Notes: generated by a model from the letters alone, not told the origin. A stretch of DNA of 64,000 bases from Flagellimonas taeanensis (GCF_003584105.1 NZ_QXFO01000009.1:1-64000); one strand, 5' to 3'. Positions 54,485-63,680 are shown, counted from the first letter of the stretch. Numbers and translations: made by a program.

Positions 54485-55015
54485 TTAAATGGTCTCTGTC
54501 TGTGGTTCTACAGGTACTTCGGGGTCCTTTTCTTCATCATCCAATACATAGGAGAATACAAGGGCGCCGATTTCCTTTATTGGTTCGTAGAAAATGGATT
54601 CCTGTTTGGTCTCTTCATTGATCAGTCCCAATGGAGCAGCAAACCGTTCGAAGAAAATCAACAAGGCCCCTAGGATAACAGCCACTTTCAACATGCCGAA
54701 GATGGCCCCGGCAATCTTGTTCAGAAGGCCCAACATGGCAAAATCCGCAATCTTCGTCAAGAATTTGCCTGCAAGGTTCACCACGACGATGATGGCAAAA
54801 AAAGTGATGAGGAATGCGGCGAGCTTGAGGTACTGCTCACTCCAATCGAACTGTTGGGCAAGGTATTCCCCGGTAATGTGCGAAAAGTGGATGGCTCCAT
54901 ATATCCCGGCAATGAGCGCGACCAATGAGGCCACTTCCACAAAAAGACCATTCTTGAGGCCTTTGTAGAGGCCCCAGACCAAAAGAATCCCGATAATGAT
55001 GTCCAAAATGCTCAT
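54485..55015 (-). CDS. cvpA: CvpA-family membrane protein
   Basis: A 176-aa protein with four membrane helices and a hydrophilic tail rich in Glu, Pro and Thr. It fits CvpA (colicin V production protein family); in other bacteria CvpA acts in envelope stress resistance. Met 55015 (MSILDIIIGILLVWG) is the family start. It is divergent from the 118-aa gene, with overlapping promoters. Confidence 0.9.
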   Translation of the reverse strand: MSILDIIIGILLVWGLYKGLKNGLFVEVASLVALIAGIYGAIHFSHITGEYLAQQFDWSEQYLKLAAFLITFFAIIVVVNLAGKFLTKIADFAMLGLLNKIAGAIFGMLKVAVILGALLIFFERFAAPLGLINEETKQESIFYEPIKEIGALVFSYVLDDEEKDPEVPVEPQTETI

Positions 55016-55027
55016 ATCCGATCTTAA

Positions 55028-55056
55028 CAAATATAGCATATTGATTTGTACCTTTG
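55028..55056. promoter_or_regulatory. Divergent -7 boxes for cvpA and the glpD operon
   Basis: The minus strand has TATATTTG (55028-55035) 12 bp before the cvpA start. The plus strand has TACCTTTG (55049-55056) 18 bp before the start of the 118-aa gene. Both match TAnnTTTG. Confidence 0.5.
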
Positions 55057-55074
55057 GGTTATTAGTTAGAACAG

Positions 55075-55431
55075 ATGTCCAGAGACGAAAAATTAAAGGA
55101 ACGTTGGGAGTACTTGGTGAGTAAACTGTCGGGACAGTTTTCCGACGGTGACCCCTTGGAATTGGATGGTATCATCTATTTGGTGGGTGTGCAGGAACTT
55201 GGCAATTACCATCGAAAGTTTAAAAAAGACGAAAAGGTAAACCTGATGCACATTGCCATCTGCAGGTTGTTGGAACCCTACGGTTATTACGACTTTGATT
55301 TTTTTGATGATGAAGGATGGCCACACTATAAGGTAAAGGAACAATTGCCACCGCTAAAGGCCGGGGAACAGACCGTTTTGATGAAGGAGGCCCTGGTCAA
55401 TTATTTTTTGGAGAAAGAATATATCACCTGA
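55075..55431 (+). CDS. Conserved hypothetical protein, 118 aa
   Basis: A small cytoplasmic acidic protein. No catalytic motif or membrane segment is visible. The sequence looks well ordered (KFKKDEKVNLMHIAICRLLE, then DFDFFDDEGWPHY) and resembles a protein common in Flavobacteriia, whose function I do not know. It starts a three-gene unit: 4 bp to the monooxygenase-like gene and then 5 bp to glpD. Confidence 0.8.
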   Translation: MSRDEKLKERWEYLVSKLSGQFSDGDPLELDGIIYLVGVQELGNYHRKFKKDEKVNLMHIAICRLLEPYGYYDFDFFDDEGWPHYKVKEQLPPLKAGEQTVLMKEALVNYFLEKEYIT

Positions 55432-55435
55432 AAAA

Positions 55436-55744
55436 ATGGAACTGGACAAACCGTATTATGCCGTAATTTTTACCAACCTAAGGACCGAAGGGGACGATGG
55501 TTATGCCCAAATGGCTCTTGAAATGGAAGAACTGGCCCAACAGCAGCCGGGGTTCTTGGGAGTGGAAAGTGCCCGTGACGGTCTGGGCATCACTGTAAGC
55601 TATTGGGACAGTTTGGAGGCCATTGCCAATTGGAAAGCGAACATGGACCACATACAGGCACAAAGGAACGGGATCAAAAAATGGTATTCCTGGTATAAAA
55701 CAAGGATCTGCCGGGTGGAACGGGAATACGAGTTCAACAAGTAG
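55436..55744 (+). CDS. Antibiotic biosynthesis monooxygenase (ABM)-like protein
   Basis: A 102-aa dimeric alpha/beta barrel type protein with the pattern MEELAQQQPGFLGVESARD and YWDSLEAIANWK. ABM-fold proteins include quinone monooxygenases and haem-degrading enzymes; here the substrate is unknown. It lies between two genes with tight spacing, so co-expression with glpD is likely. Confidence 0.85.
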   Translation: MELDKPYYAVIFTNLRTEGDDGYAQMALEMEELAQQQPGFLGVESARDGLGITVSYWDSLEAIANWKANMDHIQAQRNGIKKWYSWYKTRICRVEREYEFNK

Positions 55745-55749
55745 ACACT

Positions 55750-57417
55750 ATGGGTGAGAGCATAGCTTTTTCAAACACGGACCGAAAAAACAGCCTTCAA
55801 ACTTTGGCACAGGAGGCTTACGACCTCGTGGTGATCGGTGGGGGCATTACAGGGGCTGGCATAGCCTTGGATGCATCTGCCCGTGGGCTGAAGGTCCTCT
55901 TGCTCGAAAAGGGCGATTTTGCGTCAGGCACCAGTAGCAAATCCACCAAGCTCATCCATGGGGGGCTCCGATATTTGAAGCAGTTCGATTTTTGGTTGGT
56001 GAAGGAAGTGGGTTCCGAAAGGGCCATTGTGCACAAGTTGGCACCCCATTTGGTGATTCCCGAGAAAATGCTGCTCCCCTTGATCGAAGGGGGGTCCTAT
56101 GGAAAGTGGCTCACCTCCATCGGGTTGAAAGTGTACGACATCCTTGCCCAAGTGGAAGGGGATGACAAAAGACAGATGTTGGAAAAAAAGGAGGCCCTGA
56201 AACTGGAGCCCCTTCTACCCAAGAAAATATTGAACGGAGCGGGCTATTATGCCGAATACCGGACCGATGATGCCCGGCTTACCCTGGAAAACATAAAGAC
56301 CAGTCTCCAATTTGGGGCAAAGGCAGTGAACTATGCCAAGGTCATCGATTTTGTATATGAAAATGAACGCGTGGCCGGAGTCACGTTCAGGGACGAGGTA
56401 TTTGGGGGCGAATACCATATCTCCTCCAAATATGTCATCAATGCCGCGGGACCTTGGGTAGATGAACTTCGTAGCGTGAACCAGTCCAAAAAAGGAAAAC
56501 GCCTGCATTTGACCAAGGGCGTGCATTTGGTCTTCCCAAGGGAAAAGTTACCGGTACAACAGTCGGTGTATTTTGATATTCCGGACGGCAGGATGATGTT
56601 CGCCATTCCCCGCGGAAAGGTCACTTACATTGGCACCACCGATACCAATTTCAATGCGGACAAGGACCATGTCACCACGGACATCGCCGATGCCATCTAT
56701 CTGATCTCGGCAGTGAACCATATGTTCCCGGACATCCATCTGGAACTGTCGGATATCATATCCTCATGGGCCGGTTTGCGCCCCTTGATCCATGAAGAGG
56801 GAAAATCCGCATCGGAGCTTTCCCGAAAGGACGAGATCTTTACTTCGGATACGGGATTGGTGAGCATTGCCGGGGGCAAGCTCACGGGGTACAGAAAAAT
56901 GGCGGAGCGGGTGGTGAACCGCATTGCCAGAAACATGGAGGAAGACCATGACATCCACCTAAAACCGTGCACTACGGACAAGATCCCACTTTGTGGCAAC
57001 GATTTCAAGAAATTCAAACACGTCCAGAAATACATTGCCACGGTCTTTGACCGATTGCACGACAGTGGCTTTTCCGAGTACGATGCGTGGTACCTCGTGA
57101 CCACTTATGGCAAACAGACCGAGACCATTTTGGAGCTATATGCCCAGACCAAATCTGGGGATTCCTTGGAAAGAATGGTCCGTGCGGAGGCCCAGTTCAC
57201 CATAGCGTATGAAATGGCGTTGACCCCATTGGACTTTTTTATCCGAAGGACGGGACGGCTGTATTTTGATATTGACAGCGTCCGTAACCATATGGTCCCT
57301 GTTTTGGAAGAGTTCCAAAAAGCATTCGGCCATTCCGCTGAGGAAGTGGATGCTTTTCAAAAGGAACTGGAACAAGAGTTGGACCACCATTCCAATTTTT
57401 CGTTGGACCGAGAATAA
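55750..57417 (+). CDS. glpD: Aerobic glycerol-3-phosphate dehydrogenase
   Basis: A 555-aa FAD enzyme at the inner membrane that oxidises glycerol-3-phosphate to dihydroxyacetone phosphate and feeds the quinone pool. The FAD-binding motif GGGITGAGIA lies at 31-40, and GTSSKSTKLIHGGLRYL is the GlpD signature. The length is near the family value. gpsA, the enzyme of the opposite direction, lies 2.1 kb away on the other strand. No glpF or glpK is in the window. Confidence 0.95.
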   Translation: MGESIAFSNTDRKNSLQTLAQEAYDLVVIGGGITGAGIALDASARGLKVLLLEKGDFASGTSSKSTKLIHGGLRYLKQFDFWLVKEVGSERAIVHKLAPHLVIPEKMLLPLIEGGSYGKWLTSIGLKVYDILAQVEGDDKRQMLEKKEALKLEPLLPKKILNGAGYYAEYRTDDARLTLENIKTSLQFGAKAVNYAKVIDFVYENERVAGVTFRDEVFGGEYHISSKYVINAAGPWVDELRSVNQSKKGKRLHLTKGVHLVFPREKLPVQQSVYFDIPDGRMMFAIPRGKVTYIGTTDTNFNADKDHVTTDIADAIYLISAVNHMFPDIHLELSDIISSWAGLRPLIHEEGKSASELSRKDEIFTSDTGLVSIAGGKLTGYRKMAERVVNRIARNMEEDHDIHLKPCTTDKIPLCGNDFKKFKHVQKYIATVFDRLHDSGFSEYDAWYLVTTYGKQTETILELYAQTKSGDSLERMVRAEAQFTIAYEMALTPLDFFIRRTGRLYFDIDSVRNHMVPVLEEFQKAFGHSAEEVDAFQKELEQELDHHSNFSLDRE

Positions 57418-57563
57418 AGTCATTTTCCACCACCAGAACGGGTTGTTCTTCCAGACTTCTTATGCCAAAGGCAATCAAGGGGCACAACACGCACTTTGCA
57501 TAAATTTCAACGACAATTTGCTTTCATTTCACAGGTGAATTTGTCCATTCCTCAATTCAAACA

Positions 57564-57597
57564 GGGCATCCATCAACCCAAAAGGGGCATCCATCAA
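57564..57597 (+). promoter_or_regulatory. Two direct repeats with 21-bp period (LytTR-like site)
   Basis: GGGCATCCATCAA occurs at 57564-57576 and again at 57585-57597, a perfect 13-bp direct repeat with 21 bp between starts, two DNA turns. This spacing is typical of LytTR-type response regulator sites. A weak promoter (TTG, then TAGTTTG at about 57632) follows, so an activator upstream of -35 is plausible. The rest of 57418-57672 has no gene. Confidence 0.5.
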
Positions 57598-57672
57598 TTT
57601 AATACAAATTGTACGATGAGTTTTACATAGTTTGCGGACAATCTTACAATTCACTAACCAAAAGCCTACATC

Positions 57673-58866
57673 ATGCGATTTTCTATAATGAAATCTTCAA
57701 TCACATGTAATGCATTTTTTCGACTTTGTGCATTTGTTTTGACCATGTTTTTAGCTTCATGTCAAAATGAAGAAGAACATAGTTTGCCTTTGGAACAAAA
57801 CCAATCCATTTCATTGTTTTTTGACAAAAAAGGTATTGAAAAAGCAGAATTGGAAGAAAAATTAACCTACAAGAATTATCACCTTACCTATTTAATGGAA
57901 AAAACGCTTCAGGCAAGTCCTGATTTTAATGAACAAGTATCGAAGAAATCTGGAAAAGAGAGAAATCCAGGCATTTTTTATTTTGATGATCTCTTGAGTG
58001 GGGATATTGTAGGTAAAGGACAAACAACAATTAATGATAACATTCGATTTTCCTTAAACGCTTTTATTGATTTGGATGGGGAGTCTTGGTATCCATACAT
58101 GCATAAGATTAAAGAGGGAAAAGGTACAGCGTCCTTGTTTTTGATCAATAGTTATGACCCAGATACAGAGAATGAAATTGTTCAGGGCTATAAACTAGAT
58201 GCTACTGGACAATTGAAACTGAAATATAGGGATTTGTCCGAAGAAGATATTTTCGGAACTAATCCCAAACCAGAAGCATTGGAAAATGATGTTTTTGTGC
58301 TTGGGATTTCTCCCGAAGACCAAGAATACAGATTACCAGATCCCATATTAGAAGAAGGATTTGGAGGCGGCGGAGGGATTAGTAATAATTACGTAAAAAT
58401 GGAGTATGTCAAAATAAAAGACAAAAAAGAATCATGGGTCGAAAAAGCTGATGTTAAATTTGAAGTTGTTGATGTGACCGCCTCCTCATTGACTCCAGGA
58501 GATTTTAGTACACATTGTGGGCCGAATGCTGGATTGGGATGTTATTGGGATGGAAGTTTCTTGGTTCACTGCAACAACGGTGAAGTAGGTGACAAAAGGC
58601 TTATAAACAGAGATATGGGAATTCTTCAAACAGGTGAACTGGCTAAAATAGCAGCGTTTGTAATCTTCGAATATGACTCTTGGCCTGCACCAACGCATGT
58701 TTATGAAAAAATATTGAATGGAGAGACACTAAAGGTTGGTTATCGATCATATCAGTCGCCATACGATGAATTAACAGCCAATTTTCACAACCAAAATCCA
58801 TATAACCTTATCAATGGAAGAAATTTATCGCGCAACAACAGTGATATTGAATATAACTTAAAATGA
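57673..58866 (+). CDS. AT-rich lipoprotein with Gly-rich hinge, unknown
   Basis: A 397-aa protein. The signal (MKSSITCNAFF, with Met 6 as a possible true start) ends in lipobox FLASC. An N-terminal domain (about 35-225) is followed by a glycine hinge (EGFGGGGGISNN, about 232-243) and a C-terminal domain with two Cys pairs (HCGPNAGLGCYW, VHCNNGE). No known motif; no HExxH. Codon use is clearly more AT-rich than in neighbouring genes, which suggests recent acquisition. It overlaps the next gene (ATGA), so both are made together. Confidence 0.85.
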   Translation: MRFSIMKSSITCNAFFRLCAFVLTMFLASCQNEEEHSLPLEQNQSISLFFDKKGIEKAELEEKLTYKNYHLTYLMEKTLQASPDFNEQVSKKSGKERNPGIFYFDDLLSGDIVGKGQTTINDNIRFSLNAFIDLDGESWYPYMHKIKEGKGTASLFLINSYDPDTENEIVQGYKLDATGQLKLKYRDLSEEDIFGTNPKPEALENDVFVLGISPEDQEYRLPDPILEEGFGGGGGISNNYVKMEYVKIKDKKESWVEKADVKFEVVDVTASSLTPGDFSTHCGPNAGLGCYWDGSFLVHCNNGEVGDKRLINRDMGILQTGELAKIAAFVIFEYDSWPAPTHVYEKILNGETLKVGYRSYQSPYDELTANFHNQNPYNLINGRNLSRNNSDIEYNLK

Positions 58867-59516
58867 TTTTAATGAAGACAGTCAAATTAACATTGTTGTT
58901 GATTGTTCCTTTCTTTTTGACTGCTCAAGAGCCTATTGGTGATGCTAAAAACAGCTTGCAGTTTCTTATTGGAACGGAATATAGAATAACACCCGTTTAT
59001 GGTTCAACCATTTACCATGAAAACGCAAATTTAACTAATATTGACAAACAAAATGCTGGAATCACTTTGAACCTTGGGCTAGAATATGGAATCACAAAAA
59101 ATTTAGCCGTTGGTTTCTTGAATAGTTTTAGATACGACATGGTAATAGCTCAGCGACCTGAAAGCAACAATGCGATAAATGTGGGGGCGATAGATTATAA
59201 GCTTATTGTTGATTACCACCTATATTTTACCTATTACTTTAAAGCCTTTTCTAAAGGAGATATTTTTGTTAGTGCTGGAGTGTCATTGCTTAATACAAAT
59301 ACAGATTTTTCAATCAAAAAGGTTGATGAATATGGTGAAGGGTTTTACATTTCCGATTTTAGTTTCTTCTCCAATAGAATTTCCATTGGGTTTCAATCTT
59401 CGAAAAGTAGGGTTTACTTGGGCATGAACTTGTCAAGAACAACCGACTATTTTGAGGAAACAACATCTTTTATAATACCCCATATTGGTTTTAGCTACAG
59501 CCTTGCAAGCCTGTAA
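58863..59516 (+). CDS. Outer membrane beta-barrel-like protein, partner of the lipoprotein
   Basis: A 217-aa protein with a signal peptide (ending FFLTAQ) and alternating strands with aromatic girdles, ending in an aromatic-containing strand (IGFSYSLASL). This fits a small outer membrane barrel of 8 to 10 strands. The start overlaps the lipoprotein stop by 4 bp. The AT-rich composition is like that of its partner. No homologous family is recognised. It may anchor or export the lipoprotein. Confidence 0.8.
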   Translation: MILMKTVKLTLLLIVPFFLTAQEPIGDAKNSLQFLIGTEYRITPVYGSTIYHENANLTNIDKQNAGITLNLGLEYGITKNLAVGFLNSFRYDMVIAQRPESNNAINVGAIDYKLIVDYHLYFTYYFKAFSKGDIFVSAGVSLLNTNTDFSIKKVDEYGEGFYISDFSFFSNRISIGFQSSKSRVYLGMNLSRTTDYFEETTSFIIPHIGFSYSLASL

Positions 59517-59569
59517 CCCACCCATATTATTTTAGAGTAAGGAAAAATCCATAAAATCAGGAATCAAAA

Positions 59570-60571
59570 TCAATCCAACCTCTCCGTAAGCTTCTCAAAG
59601 ACTTTCTTCGGATTTTTTTCCTTGTAGAGTATTTGGTACACCGCATTGATGATGGGTGTTTTGGATTTTTTTTCCAGTTTTTCCATCAGCAAATGGGCAC
59701 TTTTGGTCGCATAATACCCTTCGGCCACCATATTCATCTCCATCATGGCACTTTTTACGGTATAGCCCTTCCCGATCATGTTACCGAACATCCGGTTTCT
59801 ACTGAAGGTCGAATATCCTGTTACCAGAAGATCGCCCAAATAGGCGGAGGCGTTGATGTTCCGTTTCATTTTGTACACCCGGTCAATGAACCGTTTCATC
59901 TCACGGATGGCATTGCTCATCAAAACGCTCTGGAAATTGTCACCATAGCCAAGGCCATGAGCAATACCTGCGGCAATGGCATAGATGTTTTTCAGCATGG
60001 CCGCATATTCCGTACCGATGATATCGTCCGAGATCTTGGTGCGGATGTATTCGCTTTTCACATGTTTGGCCACCATTTTTGCCTTTTCGGCATCCGCACA
60101 GGCAATGGTAAGGTAGGACAGACGCTCCAGGGCAACCTCTTCCGCATGGCAGGGTCCCGTCAGTACACCTATGTTCTCGAATGGAATGTCATAATGTTCA
60201 TGGAAATGCTCCCCGACAATCAATCCGGTCTCGGGGACAATGCCCTTGATGGCCGAAAAAACAATTTTGTCCTTCAAGGAAAGGTTGAGTTTACTGAGTT
60301 CGCTCTCCAAAAAAGCAGAGGGAATGGCGAATATGAGCACATCCGAAGATTGTGCAATCTCATTGATATCATGGCTGAGGTGCAATTGTTCCACCTCAAA
60401 TTCAACAGAGCTCAAATAGTTAGGGTTATGGCCCTCTTTTTTGATGTATCGTATGGCCGAATCACTTCGCATGTACCAACCCACACTGTCCAAATTTTCC
60501 AACAACATCTTCACAATGGCGGTCCCCCAGCTTCCCCCTCCAAAAACTCCAAATCTCAATTTTTCTTCCAT
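59570..60571 (-). CDS. gpsA: NAD(P)-dependent glycerol-3-phosphate dehydrogenase
   Basis: A 333-aa enzyme reducing dihydroxyacetone phosphate to glycerol-3-phosphate for phospholipid synthesis. The N-terminal dinucleotide motif is FGGGSWGTAI (10-19). SAIKGIVPETG, GPCHAEE and KNIYAIAAGIAHGLG are family motifs, the last holding the catalytic Lys. The length is normal. It is divergent from the conserved lipoprotein gene. Confidence 0.95.
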   Translation of the reverse strand: MEEKLRFGVFGGGSWGTAIVKMLLENLDSVGWYMRSDSAIRYIKKEGHNPNYLSSVEFEVEQLHLSHDINEIAQSSDVLIFAIPSAFLESELSKLNLSLKDKIVFSAIKGIVPETGLIVGEHFHEHYDIPFENIGVLTGPCHAEEVALERLSYLTIACADAEKAKMVAKHVKSEYIRTKISDDIIGTEYAAMLKNIYAIAAGIAHGLGYGDNFQSVLMSNAIREMKRFIDRVYKMKRNINASAYLGDLLVTGYSTFSRNRMFGNMIGKGYTVKSAMMEMNMVAEGYYATKSAHLLMEKLEKKSKTPIINAVYQILYKEKNPKKVFEKLTERLD

Positions 60572-60696
60572 GCAGCGAAATTACGCCGTAAAACCGAATA
60601 ATAAAATCGGTCGTTCGTTAAATACTGATTGTCAATTGATTAAAAAATTTGGCACAGAGATTGGTCTGTCATCATTGAACCTTAAAATCCACGATT

Positions 60697-61614
60697 ATGA
60701 AAAAAAGAAAACTACTCTTGGGAATTTTGATGATAGGTCTTTTGGCCAGCTCTTGCTACACCGAGGTTATCGTGGAAGATGATTTCATTGAGGAATCGCC
60801 CATCAATACGGCCTTGGTGTTGGAAAACTACGACATCTGGTATGTGGATATCAATGCAACGAAGGGAAATGGCGAAGTACCGTTTCTGCAACGTGCATTC
60901 ACCATATCTTTTGACCGGGGCGTCGTGTATGCCAACAATAATTTGGTGGGAATCGGCAAAACGGGCAACGGATTGGGAGTGGATGTGGGCACGTATGGCA
61001 CCTATAACGATGCGGTGGAAGTGGACCATGATGTGGACGGTCTTTGGCTTTTGGATGTGTATGCCGTCAACAACAATACTTTGGAACTCTACGACCCCAA
61101 CTCCAACACGTCCTATGTGTTGAGGGGATATTACAGGAGCTCTTTCGATTATGATATGGTCTTTTATGACAACATCCACTATTTCCTGCAGGAATATCAA
61201 GTTTGGGAAAAGACCTATACCAGTGAATATGGTGCCCTGAATGAGTTTGATGAGGAAAATTACCTTCAGTTCTTTTCTGATGGCGGTGGATATTTTAGAT
61301 CTTCCATTGATGGACAGGGCATACCGCTTTCCAACATCCAATGGGACTATCAGGGTGATTATGAGGTGTATGATGTGGCCAATGATGCTTCCCTGAAAAC
61401 TTTAACACTGGATTATGACTTCTTGGGCAATGATTATTTTGAATTGTACGTTATCAATGACAGTACAATAGAGTTGTACCATGTGTCCAGCGGAACGGTC
61501 TATGAGTTTACAGGAAGAGGATACAAGCAGTTTTTGAAGTCTGGAGATACGGGCAAAAAACGTTCAAAGGTGACCAACCCACAAATGAACGTGACCCGAC
61601 AACGAGATATGTAA
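60697..61614 (+). CDS. Conserved flavobacterial lipoprotein (YTEVI type)
   Basis: A 305-aa lipoprotein: the signal ends LLASSC, followed at once by YTEVIVEDDFIEE, a run I recognise from a family widespread in Flavobacteriia. Two similar beta-rich halves can be seen: ENYDIWYVDINATKGNGEVP... and a second copy-like region with WDYQGDYEVYDVAND. Members are sometimes labelled nicotinic acid mononucleotide adenylyltransferase, but no nucleotidyltransferase motif (HxGH) is present. Function unknown; probably outer membrane anchored. Confidence 0.85.
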   Translation: MKKRKLLLGILMIGLLASSCYTEVIVEDDFIEESPINTALVLENYDIWYVDINATKGNGEVPFLQRAFTISFDRGVVYANNNLVGIGKTGNGLGVDVGTYGTYNDAVEVDHDVDGLWLLDVYAVNNNTLELYDPNSNTSYVLRGYYRSSFDYDMVFYDNIHYFLQEYQVWEKTYTSEYGALNEFDEENYLQFFSDGGGYFRSSIDGQGIPLSNIQWDYQGDYEVYDVANDASLKTLTLDYDFLGNDYFELYVINDSTIELYHVSSGTVYEFTGRGYKQFLKSGDTGKKRSKVTNPQMNVTRQRDM

Positions 61615-61664
61615 GGAAGAACCTTAACGTTCGACTATACAGACAAGTTTTTTTGGTTGGTTAT

Positions 61665-61710
61665 TTAGTTAAGAACCGCCTTGGGCAGCAAAGTCCAGGG
61701 CGGTTTTTTT
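61665..61710 (+). terminator. Terminator after the conserved lipoprotein gene
   Basis: ACCGCC / GGCGGT with further pairing inside and a run of seven T. The sequence TTAGTTAAG stands just before the stem, as it does before the orphan terminator at 51105. Confidence 0.75.
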
Positions 61711-61835
61711 GATGGCTATCCGTTGTCATCTATCAGGCCCATTAGGGGAAACGGTGACAGATTTTCAATGATATAGCATGTGATTGCCATATTCCCAATT
61801 CTTTTTCAGGATGGGGACAAACCCATAATTAGTGG

Positions 61836-61843
61836 TACTTTTG
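61836..61843 (+). promoter_or_regulatory. -7 box of the third SulP gene
   Basis: TACTTTTG fits TAnnTTTG and lies 19 bp before the ATG. The -33 element is not clear. Confidence 0.4.
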
Positions 61844-61862
61844 CCCCCTTAAAAATCGAAAG

Positions 61863-63395
61863 ATGAAGAAATACCTCAACCTTTTTGATTTTTCCCAAAA
61901 GGTAAACTACCGAACCGAGATCTTATCGGGCCTTACCGTGGCCCTGGCTCTCGTGCCCGAAGCCATTGCATTTGCGTTCATTGCGGGCCTGTCCCCATTG
62001 ACCGGATTGTACGCCGCCTTTGTGATGGGATTGGTCACTTCCATTTTGGGAGGAAGACCGGGAATGATCTCTGGTGCTACAGGGGCTGTTGCGGTGGTGA
62101 TCGTGAGCCTTGCCCAGCAATATGGAGTGGAGTACGTGTTTGCCACGGTGGTCTTGGCAGGTATTTTGCAGCTATTGGCGGGCATTCTTCGGTTGGGTAA
62201 ATTGATGCGCTTGGTACCCCATCCGGTGATTTTCGGATTTGTGAACGGCTTAGCCATCATCATTTTTATGTCGCAATTGACACAGTTCAAAACCCAGGAT
62301 GGGGAATGGTTGAGTGGCAGCACACTGTTCATTTTCTTGGGATTGGTGTTGTTGACGATGTTGATGATTTGGGGATTGCCCAAATTGACCAAAGTGGTCC
62401 CCGCATCCTTGGCCGCTATTTTGGTGGTCTTCGGGATTGTGTTTTTCTTGGGATTGGACACCCGTACCATTGGCGATATTGCTTCCATTCAGGGAACGTT
62501 TCCTCCATTTCATATTCCCGATCTTCCTTTGACTTGGGAGACGTTGCAGATCATTTTTCCCTTTGCGGCGATTGTGGCCGGAGTTGGTTTGATAGAGAGT
62601 TTGCTGACGCTCAACATTGTGGATGAAATTACCGAAACCCGAGGTAGGGGCAACAAGGAAGCTGTGGCCCAGGGAACGGCCAATATCTTATCCGGATTTT
62701 TCTCGGGGATGGGTGGTTGTGCCATGATCGGGCAAAGTCTGATCAATACCTCCAACGGGGCAAGGGCCAGACTTTCAGGGATTTTTGCAGCCTTGATGCT
62801 CTTGGTGTTCATCATGTTCGGTTCCAGCTTGATTGAAAAAGTACCCATGGCAGCTCTCACCGGGTTGATGATCATGGTGGCTTTGGGCACCTTTGAGTGG
62901 GCCAGTTTAAAAACCTTCCGCCGGATGCCCAAATCGGATGTGTTGGTGATGGTACTCGTTACCTTGGTGACCGTGTTCCTCCACAATCTGGCCTTGGCCG
63001 TTTTGGTAGGGGTGATCATTTCTGCCTTGGTGTTCGCTTGGGACAATGCAAAACGGATCAGAGCCAGAAAGTATGTGGATGAAGAAGGCGTAAAGCATTA
63101 TGAAATCTATGGCCCGCTCTTCTTTGGGAGCACCACCCTTTTTGCTGAAAAGTTTGATGTGCTGAACGACCCCGAAGAGGTTATCATCGACTTTAAGGAA
63201 AGCCGTTTGGTGGATATGTCCGCCATTGAAGCCGTGAACAAGATCACGGAGCGCTACCGAAAAGTGGGCAAAAAACTCCACCTGAAGCATTTGAGCAAGG
63301 ACTGTCAGCGCCTGTTGGCCAATGCCGATGATATTATCGAAGTGAACGTTTTGGAAGACCCAACCTATAAGGTTGTGGTCGATAAGATTGAGTAA
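61863..63395 (+). CDS. SulP-family anion transporter (3 of 3), STAS domain
   Basis: A 510-aa inner membrane carrier with about 12 helices (GLTVALALVPEAIAFAFIAG is the typical SulP start) and a C-terminal STAS domain (FKESRLVDMSAIEAVNKI). It is more distant from the two transporters at 28-32 kb and has no carbonic anhydrase nearby, so sulfate or bicarbonate are equally open. It is monocistronic and ends 6 bp from a convergent small gene. Confidence 0.92.
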   Translation: MKKYLNLFDFSQKVNYRTEILSGLTVALALVPEAIAFAFIAGLSPLTGLYAAFVMGLVTSILGGRPGMISGATGAVAVVIVSLAQQYGVEYVFATVVLAGILQLLAGILRLGKLMRLVPHPVIFGFVNGLAIIIFMSQLTQFKTQDGEWLSGSTLFIFLGLVLLTMLMIWGLPKLTKVVPASLAAILVVFGIVFFLGLDTRTIGDIASIQGTFPPFHIPDLPLTWETLQIIFPFAAIVAGVGLIESLLTLNIVDEITETRGRGNKEAVAQGTANILSGFFSGMGGCAMIGQSLINTSNGARARLSGIFAALMLLVFIMFGSSLIEKVPMAALTGLMIMVALGTFEWASLKTFRRMPKSDVLVMVLVTLVTVFLHNLALAVLVGVIISALVFAWDNAKRIRARKYVDEEGVKHYEIYGPLFFGSTTLFAEKFDVLNDPEEVIIDFKESRLVDMSAIEAVNKITERYRKVGKKLHLKHLSKDCQRLLANADDIIEVNVLEDPTYKVVVDKIE

Positions 63396-63401
63396 GTGCT
63401 G

Positions 63402-63680
63402 CTAACTCGAAAAAAGAGAATAAAGACCAACCCCCAGAACAATTAGGATAACGAGCGCAATACAATAGTTTTGGATTTCTTCCAATCTATCCCTTTTTGC
63501 TTGTTGAATGATCTTGTCGCGGATTTTCTTTTGCTCAAAGGGAGTTAGGTCCTTGAACTTCAATTCGGTATTGCTAACATAGCCTTCGTAAGCTTCTCGA
63601 ATTTCTTTGAAACTACGCCGCTTATGCAACAAAGCACGATTGGCCTTGACTACTTTTACTGCGTGACTTGCGAAACCCAT
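63402..63680 (-). CDS. Small membrane protein, 92 aa
   Basis: A basic cytoplasmic helical part (1-70; rich in Arg, Lys and Glu, such as DLTPFEQKKIRDKIIQQAKR) and one C-terminal membrane helix (about 72-90). It is tail-anchored in layout. The sequence looks typical of a conserved flavobacterial small protein, function unknown. It follows the partial DinB-like gene on the same strand after 58 bp. Confidence 0.75.
   Translation of the reverse strand: MGFASHAVKVVKANRALLHKRRSFKEIREAYEGYVSNTELKFKDLTPFEQKKIRDKIIQQAKRDRLEEIQNYCIALVILIVLGVGLYSLFSS

Noticed and set aside
54412..54621. Plus-strand frame in the gap before cvpA
   Set aside because: Half of it is antisense to cvpA and the rest lacks a start signal or recognisable sequence.
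57266..57538. Plus-strand frame running from the end of glpD into the spacer
   Set aside because: It overlaps glpD in another frame and has no features of a real protein.
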